From Plumapathes pennacea (lineage: Eukaryota; Cnidaria; Anthozoa; Antipatharia; Myriopathidae): a stretch of 64,000 nucleotides of DNA. The stretch spans positions 5,509,274 through 5,573,273 of the forward strand of contig OZ038463.1 of the NCBI GenBank assembly GCA_964036295.1, written 5' to 3'. Both the position numbers and the translations under genes were made by a program. The notes under the pieces were generated by a model. It searched no databases and was not told the DNA's origin. It saw only the letters and a program-made list of their open reading frames with translations. This document shows, piece after piece, positions 32,401 through 42,935 of the stretch; within the stretch, counting starts at the first letter, position 1, and each line of letters opens with the position of its first letter.

Positions 32401-32720
32401 TTTACACGTTTGACGGTAACGAGGTTAGGTTTGACCCTGAAGGAGTCTGGCCTCTCTTGCCAAATGCCCGGATGTCGGACTATATCCCATGGAGTCGACC
32501 CTATCTGTTGTCCTACACGTTCAACGTTGCATACGCCAAGCTGCTGGCCTCGCTTGAACACGTCTTTAATGGTCATCCCAATGACATCAGTGACGCCATG
32601 GGACTTATGTTCTCCGTTTATTTACAAGCGAAGGAACTAGTGCGCACGCCCATTCATCTACACGGGAGCCCGGATGTTGGGCCCACCGCTGGGCCAACGT
32701 TTGAGATGAGGAGAGTCTAA
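24516..32720 (+). CDS. Secreted VioB-like (iminophenyl-pyruvate dimer synthase family) ferritin-like protein
   Basis: Five exons: 24516-24678, 26568-26861, 27386-28137, 28628-30763 and 32388-32720 (stop TAA). All introns are GT-AG, phases 1, 1, 0 and 0, giving 1225 residues. A signal peptide covers about residues 1-32; a second Met at 24540 may be the true start. The N-terminal half follows the bacterial VioB plan: LDWPRLHFTGQFQADTATVN near residue 66, then KMVDLDP and MFSVYLQ-type elements, and the conserved YMPVSRDLSKAKMR near 610. A basic Ser/Lys/Pro linker (about 640-790) precedes the ferritin-like domain: first helix Glu809-His810 in LGLEHATIPPYL, second helix QEMLHM with Glu842 and His845, then TIGMFYNHI, and SHYFAFY with His1079. 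Bacterial VioB couples two indole-pyruvate imines in violacein synthesis. The animal protein's substrate is unknown. Several N-glycosylation sites (e.g. NLSNFT) fit secretion. AATAAA occurs at 32744 and 32849. Confidence 0.85.
26304..26490. repeat. (CTA)n/(ATA)n/(GATAAT)n microsatellite
   Basis: About 185 bp of imperfect trinucleotide repeats ending 78 bp upstream of the second coding exon of the VioB-like gene. Confidence 0.95.
27017..27252. mobile_element. MITE with GGCCGATTTTTTAAAC ends
   Basis: A 236-bp element in intron 2 of the VioB-like gene. The left end GGCCGATTTTTTAAAC is the exact reverse complement of the right end GTTTAAAAAATCGGCC. CATAG is duplicated at both sides (27012-27016 and 27253-27257), or a shorter ATA core if the extra G/C belong to the element. 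Confidence 0.85.
29800..30720 (+). other. Ferritin-like domain (VioB type) within the fourth coding exon
   Basis: Covers about residues 795-1100. The first pair of helices keeps the di-metal signature Glu...GluxxHis (Glu809, Glu842, His845). A Ser/Glu/Asp-rich insert of about 50 residues (about 928-978) separates it from the second pair. In the second pair the motif is IGMFYNHI, and the last helix reads LSHYFAFYSLYAGR, where bacterial VioB has a Glu seven residues after the aligned Ser. Function as a metal oxidase is therefore plausible but not certain. Confidence 0.75.
30784..31106. mobile_element. MITE, family B (ATAGAGC...GCTCTAT)
   Basis: Inverted ends AATAGAGCCGTTTTCGGATG and, read inward from the right, AAATAGAGCTGTTTTCAGATG, followed by ACTGTCGAAA in both arms. 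It starts only 20 bp after the donor of the fourth coding exon of the VioB-like gene. A fragment of the same family lies at about 42778. Confidence 0.8.
31166..31376. mobile_element. Palindromic MITE (TACATACTGAGACAT ends)
   Basis: Ends TTTATTATATACATACTGAG and CTCAGTATGTATATAATAAA are reverse complements. Inside, GCGAACGACG motifs occur in both halves. Lies in intron 4 of the VioB-like gene. Confidence 0.8.
31387..31523. repeat. Palindromic repeat (CATGGAAAGTGC...GCACTTTCCATG)
   Basis: A 137-bp foldback with paired segments TTTTTATTCAC/GTGAATAAAAA and GTATCATAAAAC/GTTTTATGATAC around a centre rich in CGCTCGC. Directly follows the 31166 element. Confidence 0.85.
31948..32100. repeat. Near-perfect 153-bp hairpin
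   Basis: The arms are almost exact reverse complements from TGTTCCAGG to CCTGGAACA, with a GGGAG-AA-CTCCC centre near 32020. Lies in intron 4 of the VioB-like gene. Confidence 0.9.
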
Positions 32721-32854
32721 GTAACGCGACTTTAATTGATAATAATAAAAACTCAGTCCAATTCAAGATAAAATATATAGTTGCAGGTTACATGTCTTAA
32801 TTCTCGGACGTAAGCTAAGAGACTAAAATATATATAGTTGTTGTGTTCAATAAA

Positions 32855-33131
32855 TATAATTATCTGGACAACCCTTTGGCGGTCGTTGTTGTATCGCTCA
32901 TCGGCCATAACCCGCATGGGATATTTAAGAATATTACTGTGCAAGGGATTTTAGAAACATGATTTTAACAAGTCGTTATTATTTAAATCAGTTTTCTACG
33001 CACGGACTAACCAAAGTCGGTAACTTTTTTCTTCCAATAATTCGACTTGGCCAAGAAACAAGACAAAAACCTCATTCCTCAATTAATTGCATGTCACCTT
33101 AGAGGTGTGTCCTGACTCTCCTTCTCCCCCT

Positions 33132-33163
<32 letters not shown>

Positions 33164-33469
33164 GAACTTTAAGTGTTTGTTAGTGCAAGTGACTACTTGC
33201 CACTCAGGATAAGGAAGGCACCTATTTAATCTCCCCCAAATACAGGTTTTTAATTTAGAGCATGCACTGCCCATTCCTTACTCCTAAACCTCAGAATGCT
33301 CAACATGCAATTTGTATCAGCTTAGTCACGCCTGATTTGTGTGACCGCAGGTCAACAATTGAGGTCCAATCAAAAACAAAGCAGAGTTATATAACTTAAG
33401 CTTTACTTATGTAGACATTAATTCTCGTCAGTTTGGTTTCTATGTAACCACTTTTAAGGTCACCCACGA
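32855..33469. other. Intergenic; (CA)n microsatellite at about 33134-33162
   Basis: Follows the putative AATAAA signals of the VioB-like gene. Nothing else recognised. Confidence 0.5.
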
Positions 33470-34308
33470 AGTGGGGCGAGCTTAAAGGAGTCGTGATGTC
33501 CCTCCAGCCTTTCAGTGTCAACAATGAACTTCCAAATAAGGATTTTGTCAATTCCAAATTTGGGCATTATCGTGTTACGCGTTATAATAGCAGTTCTCCA
33601 AGTAGGTTTTGTGCGGAGCTTTTCTGGAACTCGTTGTCATTCTGGTGGTCAAGCATTCAAAGTTTGTTTGGTCACTGAGCCTAAAAGTTTCCGCGAATGT
33701 AGATTACATTGTGATTATTAAGGCACGAAAATATAACGCTGTTGAGCGCGGACGCTGAAGACACTGAAATTTATAGTCAAACTGCATGGCTATACTGTTA
33801 TCATGAAGTGCAGCCATTTCGTTGTTTTTAAACGAAAACCAGCCGCTGAATGAGGGTGCAACAGCAGCTTGTGAACTTGAAATGTTTGACGAACGCTCGC
33901 GTTACTATTTAAACGCGGTGGTAAATAAAGTCGATTTATATTCAGAAGCGACTCGACCAGAGAACCCGGCCGTCGCATATTCTTTTACGCAAATTTCGAA
34001 GACTCTTGGAAAAAAAGAAACAACGTCACTGTCACTTGTTGAAATTGTTATATTCCACAGCAATAAAAACTGTACACAAATGGAAGAAGAATAATGCGTG
34101 ACCGAAACCGCAAGTCATGTCCTTGAACTTGAAACTCAGCCAAAATAAGAAGGGCATAGTTTTTATTGCGCACGTATTTAGTTTGGATGCAGCCCAGACT
34201 GGAATATCATGGTCTCTGATAAATATTGATGTGTCGAAAATATCACGGATAGACCTTTTTTCTTTGCCGGCTTGGGAAGTTCCGTCACGGTTCAGAGTAC
34301 TAAATGAT
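33470..34308. repeat. Dispersed repeat R1, copy 2, first part
   Basis: Inverted relative to copy 1 at 5003-6055. Broken at 34308 by the THAP/SAP transposon and resumed at 36734. Confidence 0.78.
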
Positions 34309-34803
34309 AGGCCACATCGAAGTTTTCGACGCCATTTTGTTGAGTAGGCAACACGTCTCTGGCGCGGTTACAAAGCCCCATACAAACCTCTCTTGGACCG
34401 GCGGCCCGACTACGATGCCTGCTAAATAAAGTAAATTTTGACACGCTTACAGATCAGGTCTTCAAGGAGCCGCTCAGTCAGTTGAAGGTGAGTCCATTAC
34501 TTACATTTTGTGCGATTTTCCGCCAGGTCCGATGGGTTTGAAGCATGTTTCAGTCAATTTTCCCGTGCTGTTTACATCACTCCACGTAGTTGATTCAACT
34601 GTGTCAACAGTTGGTTCACTTGTTTAAATTGGCAATAAAACAACACTTGTGCTATTTAAACCCTATTTCAAATGCTAAACCTTATTAATTGCAACTTTAC
34701 GATAAAAGATGAAGAACAACTCAGATATTTGAGTACATGTGAAAAAAATGACATGATTAGGTAGAAAGAGCTCCTTTTCGGGTGTTTTTTCGTTTTCATG
34801 CAG

Positions 34804-35700
34804 AAATGTTCGAGAAATCTAAAAGTACAAAGAAAGCACATTGCTGTGTTGGAGGATGTAACAATGATAGAAGATACCCCCAAGCATGGAAAGTCCACTC
34901 CCATGTTAGAAATGATTTTTTTCAAATTTACAAACAATAAATTGAAAAGGCCTGTGTGGATAGCAAAGATAAGCAAAGGACATGCAGAGTTCAGTCCTGG
35001 GAATGGAACATTTGTCTGTGCTAACCATTAATTGGAAGGAAGACCAACAGCAGGAAATCCAAATCCAACATTGTTTTTGACACCCACCGAGAACAAGAAT
35101 GACAGCAGCCCCAAAAAGAAAGCACGAACAGAAAGGTATCAAAGCTGTGAAAGTTACAGCTCTGCAGGCTCTGTAACTGTCACAGTAACAGACACTTCTT
35201 CTAAAATTGAGCCCATTGTTTCTGATGTAGGAGCTATTAATCATTCTGGAGATGTCCCTGCAGTGCCTTGCCGACCAGATTTGACTTTTGAACAGGTCTC
35301 CAGGGAGGGTGAAGTAAGATTCTATACAGGTCTCAATGGAACAGAAATGTTCCAAGAATTGTTCGAACATCTTAGGCCTAAAGCTTCCAATGTGACCTAC
35401 TGGAGGGGAGAAAAAAGGAATCTAGGAGAGCAAATACAAGAACGCAACTCAAATTGGATGTCTTAAATATTTAATGTATATGAAGCAGCTGGTGCTGATG
35501 CACCAACTCTAAAACGTGGACCAAAGAGAAAATTGGAGCTCGAACAAGAATTTCTTTTAACTTTGATGAGGCTTCGACTAGGAATGCTCATTGAGGATCT
35601 GTCCTTTAGATTCAAAATAGCCCATACTACAACAGTGCAAACATTTAGCACTTGTGATGTTGCTTTCAGTAAACCAGATAGTATCTACAAAATTACTTCT
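34804..35700 (+). pseudogene. THAP-domain transposase remnant
   Basis: One frame from about 34806 gives the THAP start CCVGGCNNDRRYPQAWKVH, with the first Cys pair. A frameshift near 34930 leads to GTFVCANH, an in-frame stop at 35029-35031 and then LEGRPTAGNPNPTL, which is the THAP end. A second in-frame stop (35464) divides RPKASNVTYWRGEKR from KRGPKRKLELEQEFLLTLM, the helix-turn-helix segment found before DDE_Tnp_4 domains. The DDE catalytic core is not present. Broken by a frameshift and two stops. Confidence 0.75.
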
Positions 35701-36073
35701 CCAGTATGAGAATGCCTTCTGATCCTTATACTTGCCAACATACTCTAGATCAAACTCCTTCTTGGCCATGATGTAAGTAAAAAGTTTTCCCAAGTCTACT
35801 GGTGGCCATTTAGTAGTGTTATCTACCCAACTGGCAGGAGGAATTTTTTGGGGGTCTTGTAAACCATACTCTTTCAGCCGTGATTCATGTTCACTTCTCA
35901 AACTTGCAATGTGCACCTCGGGGTACCTTGATGGGTAATTTCAGGTCACAAGCTGAGAAGGCTTTTGCTACCAATTCAACCTTCAATCCAGAAGTAGAAA
36001 GACCCCTCAATGCAAGGTAGTCTTTAAGATTTCCAACACTAAGTGATAAGAAGTCATCATATGTTTCCATCAC
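35578..36073 (-). pseudogene. SAP-domain accessory protein of the transposon, broken
   Basis: From about 36073 the protein has a SAP-type helix-extended-helix (LSVGNLKDYLALRGLSTSG, with the Leu/Gly pattern). It then has a one-base frameshift near 35905 and continues as SLRSEHESRLKEYGLQDP and WPPVDLGKLFTYI. In other cnidarian repeats such a segment precedes a YqaJ-type nuclease domain; that nuclease domain is missing here. The coding strand converges on the transposase. Confidence 0.6.
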
Positions 36074-36733
36074 ATGCAGATCTAAAATAAGAAATCACAT
36101 CAAAGTTTTCAATGCCTACTCAACAAAAATATATTTTTTAATGACAATGAAATCTATTGTATTTCCTCGTTCTTTAACAAAGGGCTTTTTGTGTGTGTGT
36201 CAGTAGGTGCGGGGCATTCTGTAGTTAGTCCGGACATGCTCTTGATAGAGTGTGAGGTCAAGCAAATTGACAAGGACACCAAAACAAGCCAAATCGTCTT
36301 CATGGAGGGATCAACAGAAGGGCCGAATATTGACATGCCCTTGTTGCGGGTTGTCCACAGTTGAAATTAAGTGAAAAATTACAGTATCAGAGAGTTTTCT
36401 TTTACTACAAGATGGCTGGATGACTGTAGACTTCCTTCACAAGACAGATGGTAAGATTACACTGATGTAAACAGCACGGGAAAATTGACTGAAACATGCT
36501 CTAAACCCATCGGACCTGGCGGAAAATCGCACAAAATTTAAGTAATGGACTCATCTTCAACTGACTGAGCGGCTCCTTGAAGACCTGATCTGTAAGAGTG
36601 TCAAAATTTACTTTATTTAGCAAACATCGTAGTCGGGCCGCCGGTCCAAGAGAGGTTTGTATGGGGCTTTGTAACCGCGCTAGAAACGTGTTGCCTACTC
36701 AACAAAATGGCGTCGAAAACTTCGATGTGGCCT

Positions 36734-36905
36734 ATTGCCGCAGTGTTTTGGAGATAAATCTAAATTCTCTCATTTCGAGCGCCACATATAGTTTTCATCC
36801 TCTGCCGCATTGTAAATGGAGGGTTTTTAAAACTAAGACGTTTTCGAATACGCAGTTTAGCAAAAGTGGAGGCCCGCGGAAGCGGTTCCGAACTTCCACA
36901 TGGCT
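36734..36905. repeat. Dispersed repeat R1, copy 2, second part
   Basis: Resumes the R1 alignment after the transposon, matching the inverse of about 5003-5170. Confidence 0.75.
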
Positions 36906-37172
36906 GCAGAGAGGCATGCTAACCGCAGTTTTTATGCAAAGTGACTTTTCAATTAGGCATAGAGTAAACATTGTTGCACTGAGCATCGCATTGGTCGGAA
37001 TTGTTGTTTTTATTACCAATGGCTAAACACATCACCAAGCCCAATATTGTCATGTAAATTTGGGCATATTTTCGAGTCCTGAACGTGATCAGAAATTATA
37101 GTCCAGCTGGAGTGAACGCTGATCTTAGACATCGAACTTGCAAAGCAATCACTGCTGTTGCCGCCAAAAACT

Positions 37173-40100
37173 ATGAAGATGAAAATTGCTGTCGTTGCTG
37201 TAATGGTCCTTGCCGCTGTTGTGTATGGTATGTTTTCCCTCCGTTGATCCGAGCTGCATATTTACCGTGGGTTTTATCGTGTTTATGTCAGAACTATAAC
37301 TGTTGCGTGAATTTGGCATTTGATCGTGAATTTTGGCAGCATCATGGTGCCAGTTTCCTAGCAGCGGATTTTATCCCCTCAGAAAGAATCCGTTATATCT
37401 AGCGGATTTGCGGTGAGGTTATTGTGGTTTATATTATTCTAATATGGCATTTAATTGAACTATCTGTCGATCAGATCTTTTTGGATTCTTCTGTACCAAA
37501 GTTTCTCTCTCCAAAAGGTAATTGTACTCAGTTGAAAAGTGCGGCTGAGTTTCGTTGCCATTGTAACAGTTTCGGTTTTGAGATTGCGGAGTTTGTCTTT
37601 ATTGTGTATATAATCCTCGTTGCCAGGTGTCTCAGTAATTGTGGATAAGCTGGGTGGTCTGCACGCGATCCATCATAAACTCACGAACAATGTTTGCCGC
37701 ACAGCCAAAAAAGTCAAACATACCTATAATCACAAAGGACGTCAAATAGAAGTGCTTTTTGTGAATGTGGCACGATATTTGGCAGATTTTTCTGCTTTAA
37801 AATATAAAAGTATTAAATGGCATTGGAAACTGTTAATTGCAGCTCTTAGTTGGGTTCATTTTTTTCGATATTCTAATACAAAGGGGTGGTGTTTTAGCTT
37901 GTTATACGTCAAATAACTGAAGCGAAATCAATTGGAACAACAACATACATATATCAAGTATTAGCAATATGCGTCGAATTAAGTTACACTCCGGGTCGAC
38001 CAAAATTAATTCAGTTTGACTTTTGAGTCAAACGTAGATCATAGTTCAGTCGACCCCGAAATTCAGTCAACAGAGAATTGCAAAAAAAATATAAAAATAT
38101 AAAAATTAGAAAATTGTTATTTATGAATTTAGTTCAACGCAATGATAATATAAGATCAACGTTTAACCCGACCTGCATCAATGCGAACAGCTTTTAAAAC
38201 CTAAATAGATCGTCGTTATGGAAACTAGTGTCATGCACTAACATAACAGCTTGTAAATAACATCTCTACAGAATATTAGCTGAGGCCTCTGGAACCTTAA
38301 CTATTGACTTGAACTAAACAGCAAGCAGGAGTTTTCAGTTTTTATATAATTACAAAAATTTCCACCACAAAGAAAAACACCGAGAACACTGAAGTAAATA
38401 TTATTCAGCTTCTCTAGTGATAATCAGTTCTGGTTCGGATCGCATTTCACTCCTCTGACAATAGATATTGCACCGTGGGCGTTTCATTGTCTACTTCAGA
38501 ACTATATAACTGATGCGTGAATTTGGCATTTGATTGTGAATTTTGGCAGCAACACTACGCACGCCAATGTATGGTGCCATTTTCATTGCCAAGGGTTTTA
38601 TTCCCCCAGATACAATCCGTAATATTAATATTATTACGGCATTAGTCAGACTATCTGTGCACAGAAAATATCTGCTTTCGAAGGGTAAATAGTCAGTTGA
38701 AAAGTGCGACTCAGTTTCGTTGTTGTAATAATTGTAATAGTAGGTTTCGGTTTGGAGTTGTTTGCAGATGTTCTGTTTTTTATTGTGTTTTATAATTGTA
38801 TTCTGCGTTGCCAGTAATGTCAGTAATGTAAACACTTCTTGAACGACCTCTGGCATTATAAAGCAGCCACAAAAACCTGCCAAAAACACTCTTATTTGAT
38901 CAGATTTTCTTTTCTAGGTTGTATGACATTTTTTGGCAAGTTTATTACATATCATGTCGAAGATTACCTGTAAGGCAAACGTTCAAGTATATGATGGATA
39001 ACATACAGACAGACAGACTTTATTTGCATGACCCTAAAATACAAGAGTATTGCTAAAGCTAGTATAACCGTAACAAATAAATATGAAGATAAGTACATAT
39101 GTAGACATATTTTGTGGATAATACTAACATTTCTTGTAACTTTATTTTAGTTTTCTCTTAAGTTGAAACAGTCAATTGTGAATTTAGAGAAAATTCGAAT
39201 TATTGTTGAATTTTTGGACTTCAGCATCATAATGAGAAATTTGGTTTCATTATGTAACATGTTTGAATAATTTGTCCCTGAGATTGTTGCAACGACTATA
39301 AGATAATTTATTAATATATGCTATGAAGCTAAATGTTTGCATTTGTGCATACTTTTCGACGTCCTTCCATTTCGGGCACTAAAAATACCTTACGTTATGA
39401 ATTTTCAGTCACGTGGTAGATTTTGGTCATGTGACCAGTCTGATTCAAAGGTTCAATCATATCACTTCAGATTTGCATGAAATTGAACACGTGAGTTCAG
39501 TTGAACTCCTCCGCTCACGTATCTGATCAAAATTCCAGCTGTGGAAAATAAAACGGCCACTAATATAAATTTGAATTAGCAAAAGGTCATTATTATAGCA
39601 ATAAGAAAAATTATATGAATAAGTATAAACATATATGGCTGATGGCAGGTTTCATCTAACTGCATAGAACAATTACCAATAAAATGCCACAAAGTGTGAA
39701 CAAATACAGGACTAGACAAAACAATAAACTCCACGTAATCAAACGAAATCATTGTTATAATTATCTCCGCCAGGCCACGCACTGAAGTGCTATACCTGTA
39801 GCTCGGATGAAGGCTGGAAAAACTGCACTGTGGGGAGTGGTGCCAATGCAATGGTTTGCGACGATAAGAAAGAAACATACTCTGGGTACTGTATATGATA
39901 CGACTTTGAATTTACCCACATTTTGCAATATAGTACGAAAGATCAGTTTAGTAGAGTTCATGTAGAAGCTAATGTAATTTCAATACAGCGAGAAATAAGG
40001 GTGGGACTGGAAGAAGGGTTTCATGCACACCACCCCTTACCTGGGTAATTTCATTGCCATCTTTTACAAAAGTGTGAAATACAATCACCCTATCAATACA

Positions 40101-40739
40101 TGGATGTAAAATCAAAATTTTCAAGGTGCATGCGTTTGTGTATGTTTGTTAACTTTGTTTGTCCTGCTGAACAAATCTAAAGTGGGCATCGGTTGGTCTC
40201 AAATTCTAATGGCCAGTCGCAGGACTTAATAATGAATCATTGGTGAAATAGACAAGAATCCCGCATCCCGAAAACTTATTTGGATGATAAACGTACCTTC
40301 GTTCCAGAACTGATAGTCATGCTGGAAATTGCAACAATATTGACAGGAGTATATACTGGCGAGATCAAGCCTTGTTCTATATCTATTGACGCTTAATAGG
40401 CTTCGGTTGCTAAACGTTGAATGTTTTCTTTTCTCAGTTTCTAACCTAGTTTTTCGGAAATATTTATGACGTTACTAATTCAACAACATCATTTTTACAA
40501 AATCCAGATGCTTTAAAGCTGAGTTAGTGTATGACAAGACGAAAATATTTGCCCGTGGCTGTGGAGTCAAGAGTCATTGCGATGATTTGGATAAAGTCGA
40601 AGCAGTTAAGAAATGCAAGGATGCCGATGGAAAATGTAAAGTTAGCTGCTGCGACGGAGACCTGTGTAATGCAGGTGCAGTCCCTGTGGTCAGCGCCATC
40701 CTGATCCTGTCATGCTTCATTTTATCAGTCCTCCAGTAA
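37173..40739 (+). CDS. Ly6/uPAR (three-finger) domain protein, probably GPI-anchored
   Basis: Three exons: 37173-37227, 39774-39885 and 40508-40739 (stop TAA), phases 1 and 2, 132 residues. The first exon encodes the signal peptide (Met-Lys, then Ala/Val rich, ending VVYG). The second starts the mature domain with LKCYTCSS and further Cys. The third has FARGCG, HCDD, KKCKD and the C-terminal signature CCDGDLCN, followed by a hydrophobic tail (about 20 residues) that fits a GPI attachment signal. The Cys pattern CxxC...CC...CN defines the LU three-finger fold, as in CD59 and Ly6. Partner unknown: ion-channel or receptor modulation and complement control are both known for the family. A possible AATAAA is at 41032. 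Confidence 0.85.
37265..37626. repeat. Duplicated segment in intron 1 of the Ly6 gene, copy A
   Basis: From CCGTGGG to GTTGCCAG. A second, diverged copy lies in the same orientation at 38473-38814 in the same intron. Shared landmarks: GCGTGAATTTGGCATTTGAT, GTGAATTTTGGCAGCA and AGTTGAAAAGTGCG. Confidence 0.8.
38473..38814. repeat. Duplicated segment in intron 1 of the Ly6 gene, copy B
   Basis: Diverged tandem partner of 37265-37626, with indels. No Ly6 exon lies beside it, so the duplication involved only intron or carried an exon since lost. Confidence 0.8.
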
Positions 40740-42777
40740 GTTTGAAAGTTATGCTCCAGCCTCCAAGAAAGGATTTAAGATTAGATAAAACTTTAGCAGC
40801 ACTGGCGTATTTTTTTTCCTGGAACTGCCTCTTTTTACAATTCTAGTGCGCAGGCATATACCGCAACAGGCTATGTGAGTTACTTTTTGTCAGCTTATTT
40901 TTCACGATCCGTTAGAATTTTAGTTTGTATGCGTGTTTTTGCATTGCTGAAGATAGAAACGTGTTTTCATTTAATTCTCGGATCTTGCACAATCATATTA
41001 ATATATACTAACTGCACATCATTTGTCAATTAATAAAACTTACACTAAAGCAATTGTTGACTGGTGTAAGAACTTTACAGATTGCCGCGTTTTGGGTGAA
41101 ACTGTTAAAAATAAAAGTTGCAAAGTTTTACATTATACAACTTCGCCGCTGTTAGGCCGCGCATATGCAGTCGAAGTTCTCGTAAACGACCACCTCGAAA
41201 AAAGTGGTCGCAACTTAAGAGCTTCTGTCTGTCAGTCTGTCAGTCTCTGCTCCATAAATTTCCATTAAAATCAAATATTACAAAACCGGATATAATCTTC
41301 GTTTGCCTGCAAAATTTAAGACAGATTCACCAAAGAAAACTCGAGAAAAATGCAGAGAAAAACTTGATATTTTACGTGCGTATTGCGCCATCAAATGCAA
41401 AATAATGACTCAACAAGATCGACAAGTGCGCATGCGTTAGCCGTAATTGTAAACACGAGGAGAAAGCGGCGATCGCAGGCCAGCAAGTACAGCAAGTTTT
41501 CTTGGTGCGAAGCTAAAAAGAAACACCATGCAATTCCTGAATTTCTGTCTTGAGAAGCTCGTACTGGATATGTTAGCCACGAATTATGCTGTGCGAACTA
41601 CTGTTGGCGAAGTATTGAACAAGTTGAGGGTAATAGCTGTTCAACAACTCAATCCTTTTCAATACAAAGTCGTGAAGACGGTTCGAAAGTCGTTAGTTCA
41701 AGCCGTCGTATGCTAGTCCACTAGCTCCCAACAAGTTTGTTGGCAGTTGTGTCCCATCAAGTTCATTCATACTTATTCAGTACAGTTCGTGAATATTTGG
41801 TTTTGCGACTGCTCACCTGAGATAATATGCCAGACTGACACGGGATCAAACTCTGCAGGTTAGCAGGATTTGCAAAGCTTCATAGTAACAACGCCAATAA
41901 TTTCTGTCTAAGTTTTCTTACTTCCAAGAATTGCTGTCAGTGTTGTGACTAGGCCGAATGTGCTGGTTTGTCCATATTGCAACTGATGATTGCCGAAATG
42001 ACCGTTCGAGCCGCGTTTGTCACGGCTGTTCATTTCAAAGTCAAACAGAATAAAATCTGAATTGTAGAACTTCTTCATCGTGTGTTGCTTGTTTAGTTAT
42101 TGGCCTGACAGGATGTGCAGAAACAATACTTTCAAACTAATTCAATAGAGTTACATACAGTCGAAGGTAAAGTGATAAAGATCGGCGATCAAGTAAAGCC
42201 GGCGCGTACTTAGTTTGATTGAAAGGCTTGCAAGTTTGGTTTCTTCGTGACACGAAGAACTGTGCACACATCGTAAACGGTTTTTATTCCGAGTTTTTAG
42301 AATTTCCTGTTAAATTCAGATTTCCTACAAAGAATTACGAAAGTCGGGTTTTTATTTCATTGTGATTTTGGTGCCCACGCGAAAATGTCTGAAAACCCTA
42401 TGGAACCACCTTAAAATCTCCAAGCGGAAATTGGAAATGGCGCGCAAGGCTTACCCTCAACCCTAATCCTATTCTCAATCCTACTCCCAAGACAGGCTTA
42501 ATATAGCTAAATCCAACAGCTTAGGGTTAGGTTTGAGGCTTCTGGTTTTGGTAGAAGTTAAATATATAGTATCTTTGTACGGCGACCTTATCTGAAGTCA
42601 TGCGACATTTCGGTGTACTTGGTTTAAACGTTCCGCCCTCATACATATACATAGTCAGGTACATGTGCATTCACATAATCCAAATACAGCAAATTCGACG
42701 AATGCAAATGTCACCTCGTATTCTTTTAATGCACCAGTCAATTGTAACGCGCGTAATATCATAATTATTTTAAATAT
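40740..42777. other. Intergenic, no gene recognised
   Basis: AT-rich. Short ORFs (e.g. 41118-41405, 41528-41716) show no known domain. A GACCACCTC-type repeat fragment lies at about 41188. Confidence 0.45.
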
Positions 42778-42935
42778 AGAGTACTTTTCGGATGACCGTC
42801 GATTGAAAACCAAAACCAAAGCAATCACAGAACACTCTGAGGCGAGGAGAAATATAATGTCCGCGACCAATTAGAAGTACAAGAAAAACCAGAACCAAAA
42901 CCAAGCCCGCAATTGCTACGTCGTGCTTCTCTTAC
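42778..42935. mobile_element. MITE family B, truncated copy
   Basis: The left end ATAGAGTACTTTTCGGATGA and the AAAACCAAAACCAAAGCAAT segment match the 30784 element. The right end is not found. Confidence 0.65.

Larger units (their letters stand above)
34309..36733. mobile_element. Two-ORF THAP/SAP DNA transposon, ISL2EU-like, degenerate
   Basis: Terminal inverted repeats of nearly 300 bp: the left arm starts AGGCCACATCGAAG and the right arm ends CTTCGATGTGGCCT, remaining paired past AACAGCACGGGAAAATTGAC. AT lies on both sides (34307-34308 and 36734-36735), so the target duplication is 2 bp. It carries convergent ORFs: a THAP/helix-turn-helix transposase on plus and a SAP-domain protein on minus. 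That gene pair with a 2-bp target duplication recalls ISL2EU elements. The superfamily name is inference. Length 2425 bp, probably internally deleted. Confidence 0.8.

Noticed and set aside
35032-35466. A separate host gene for the 144-codon ORF
   Set aside because: It is in the same frame as the THAP end, separated only by a stop, and lies between matched terminal inverted repeats. It is the middle of a dead transposase.
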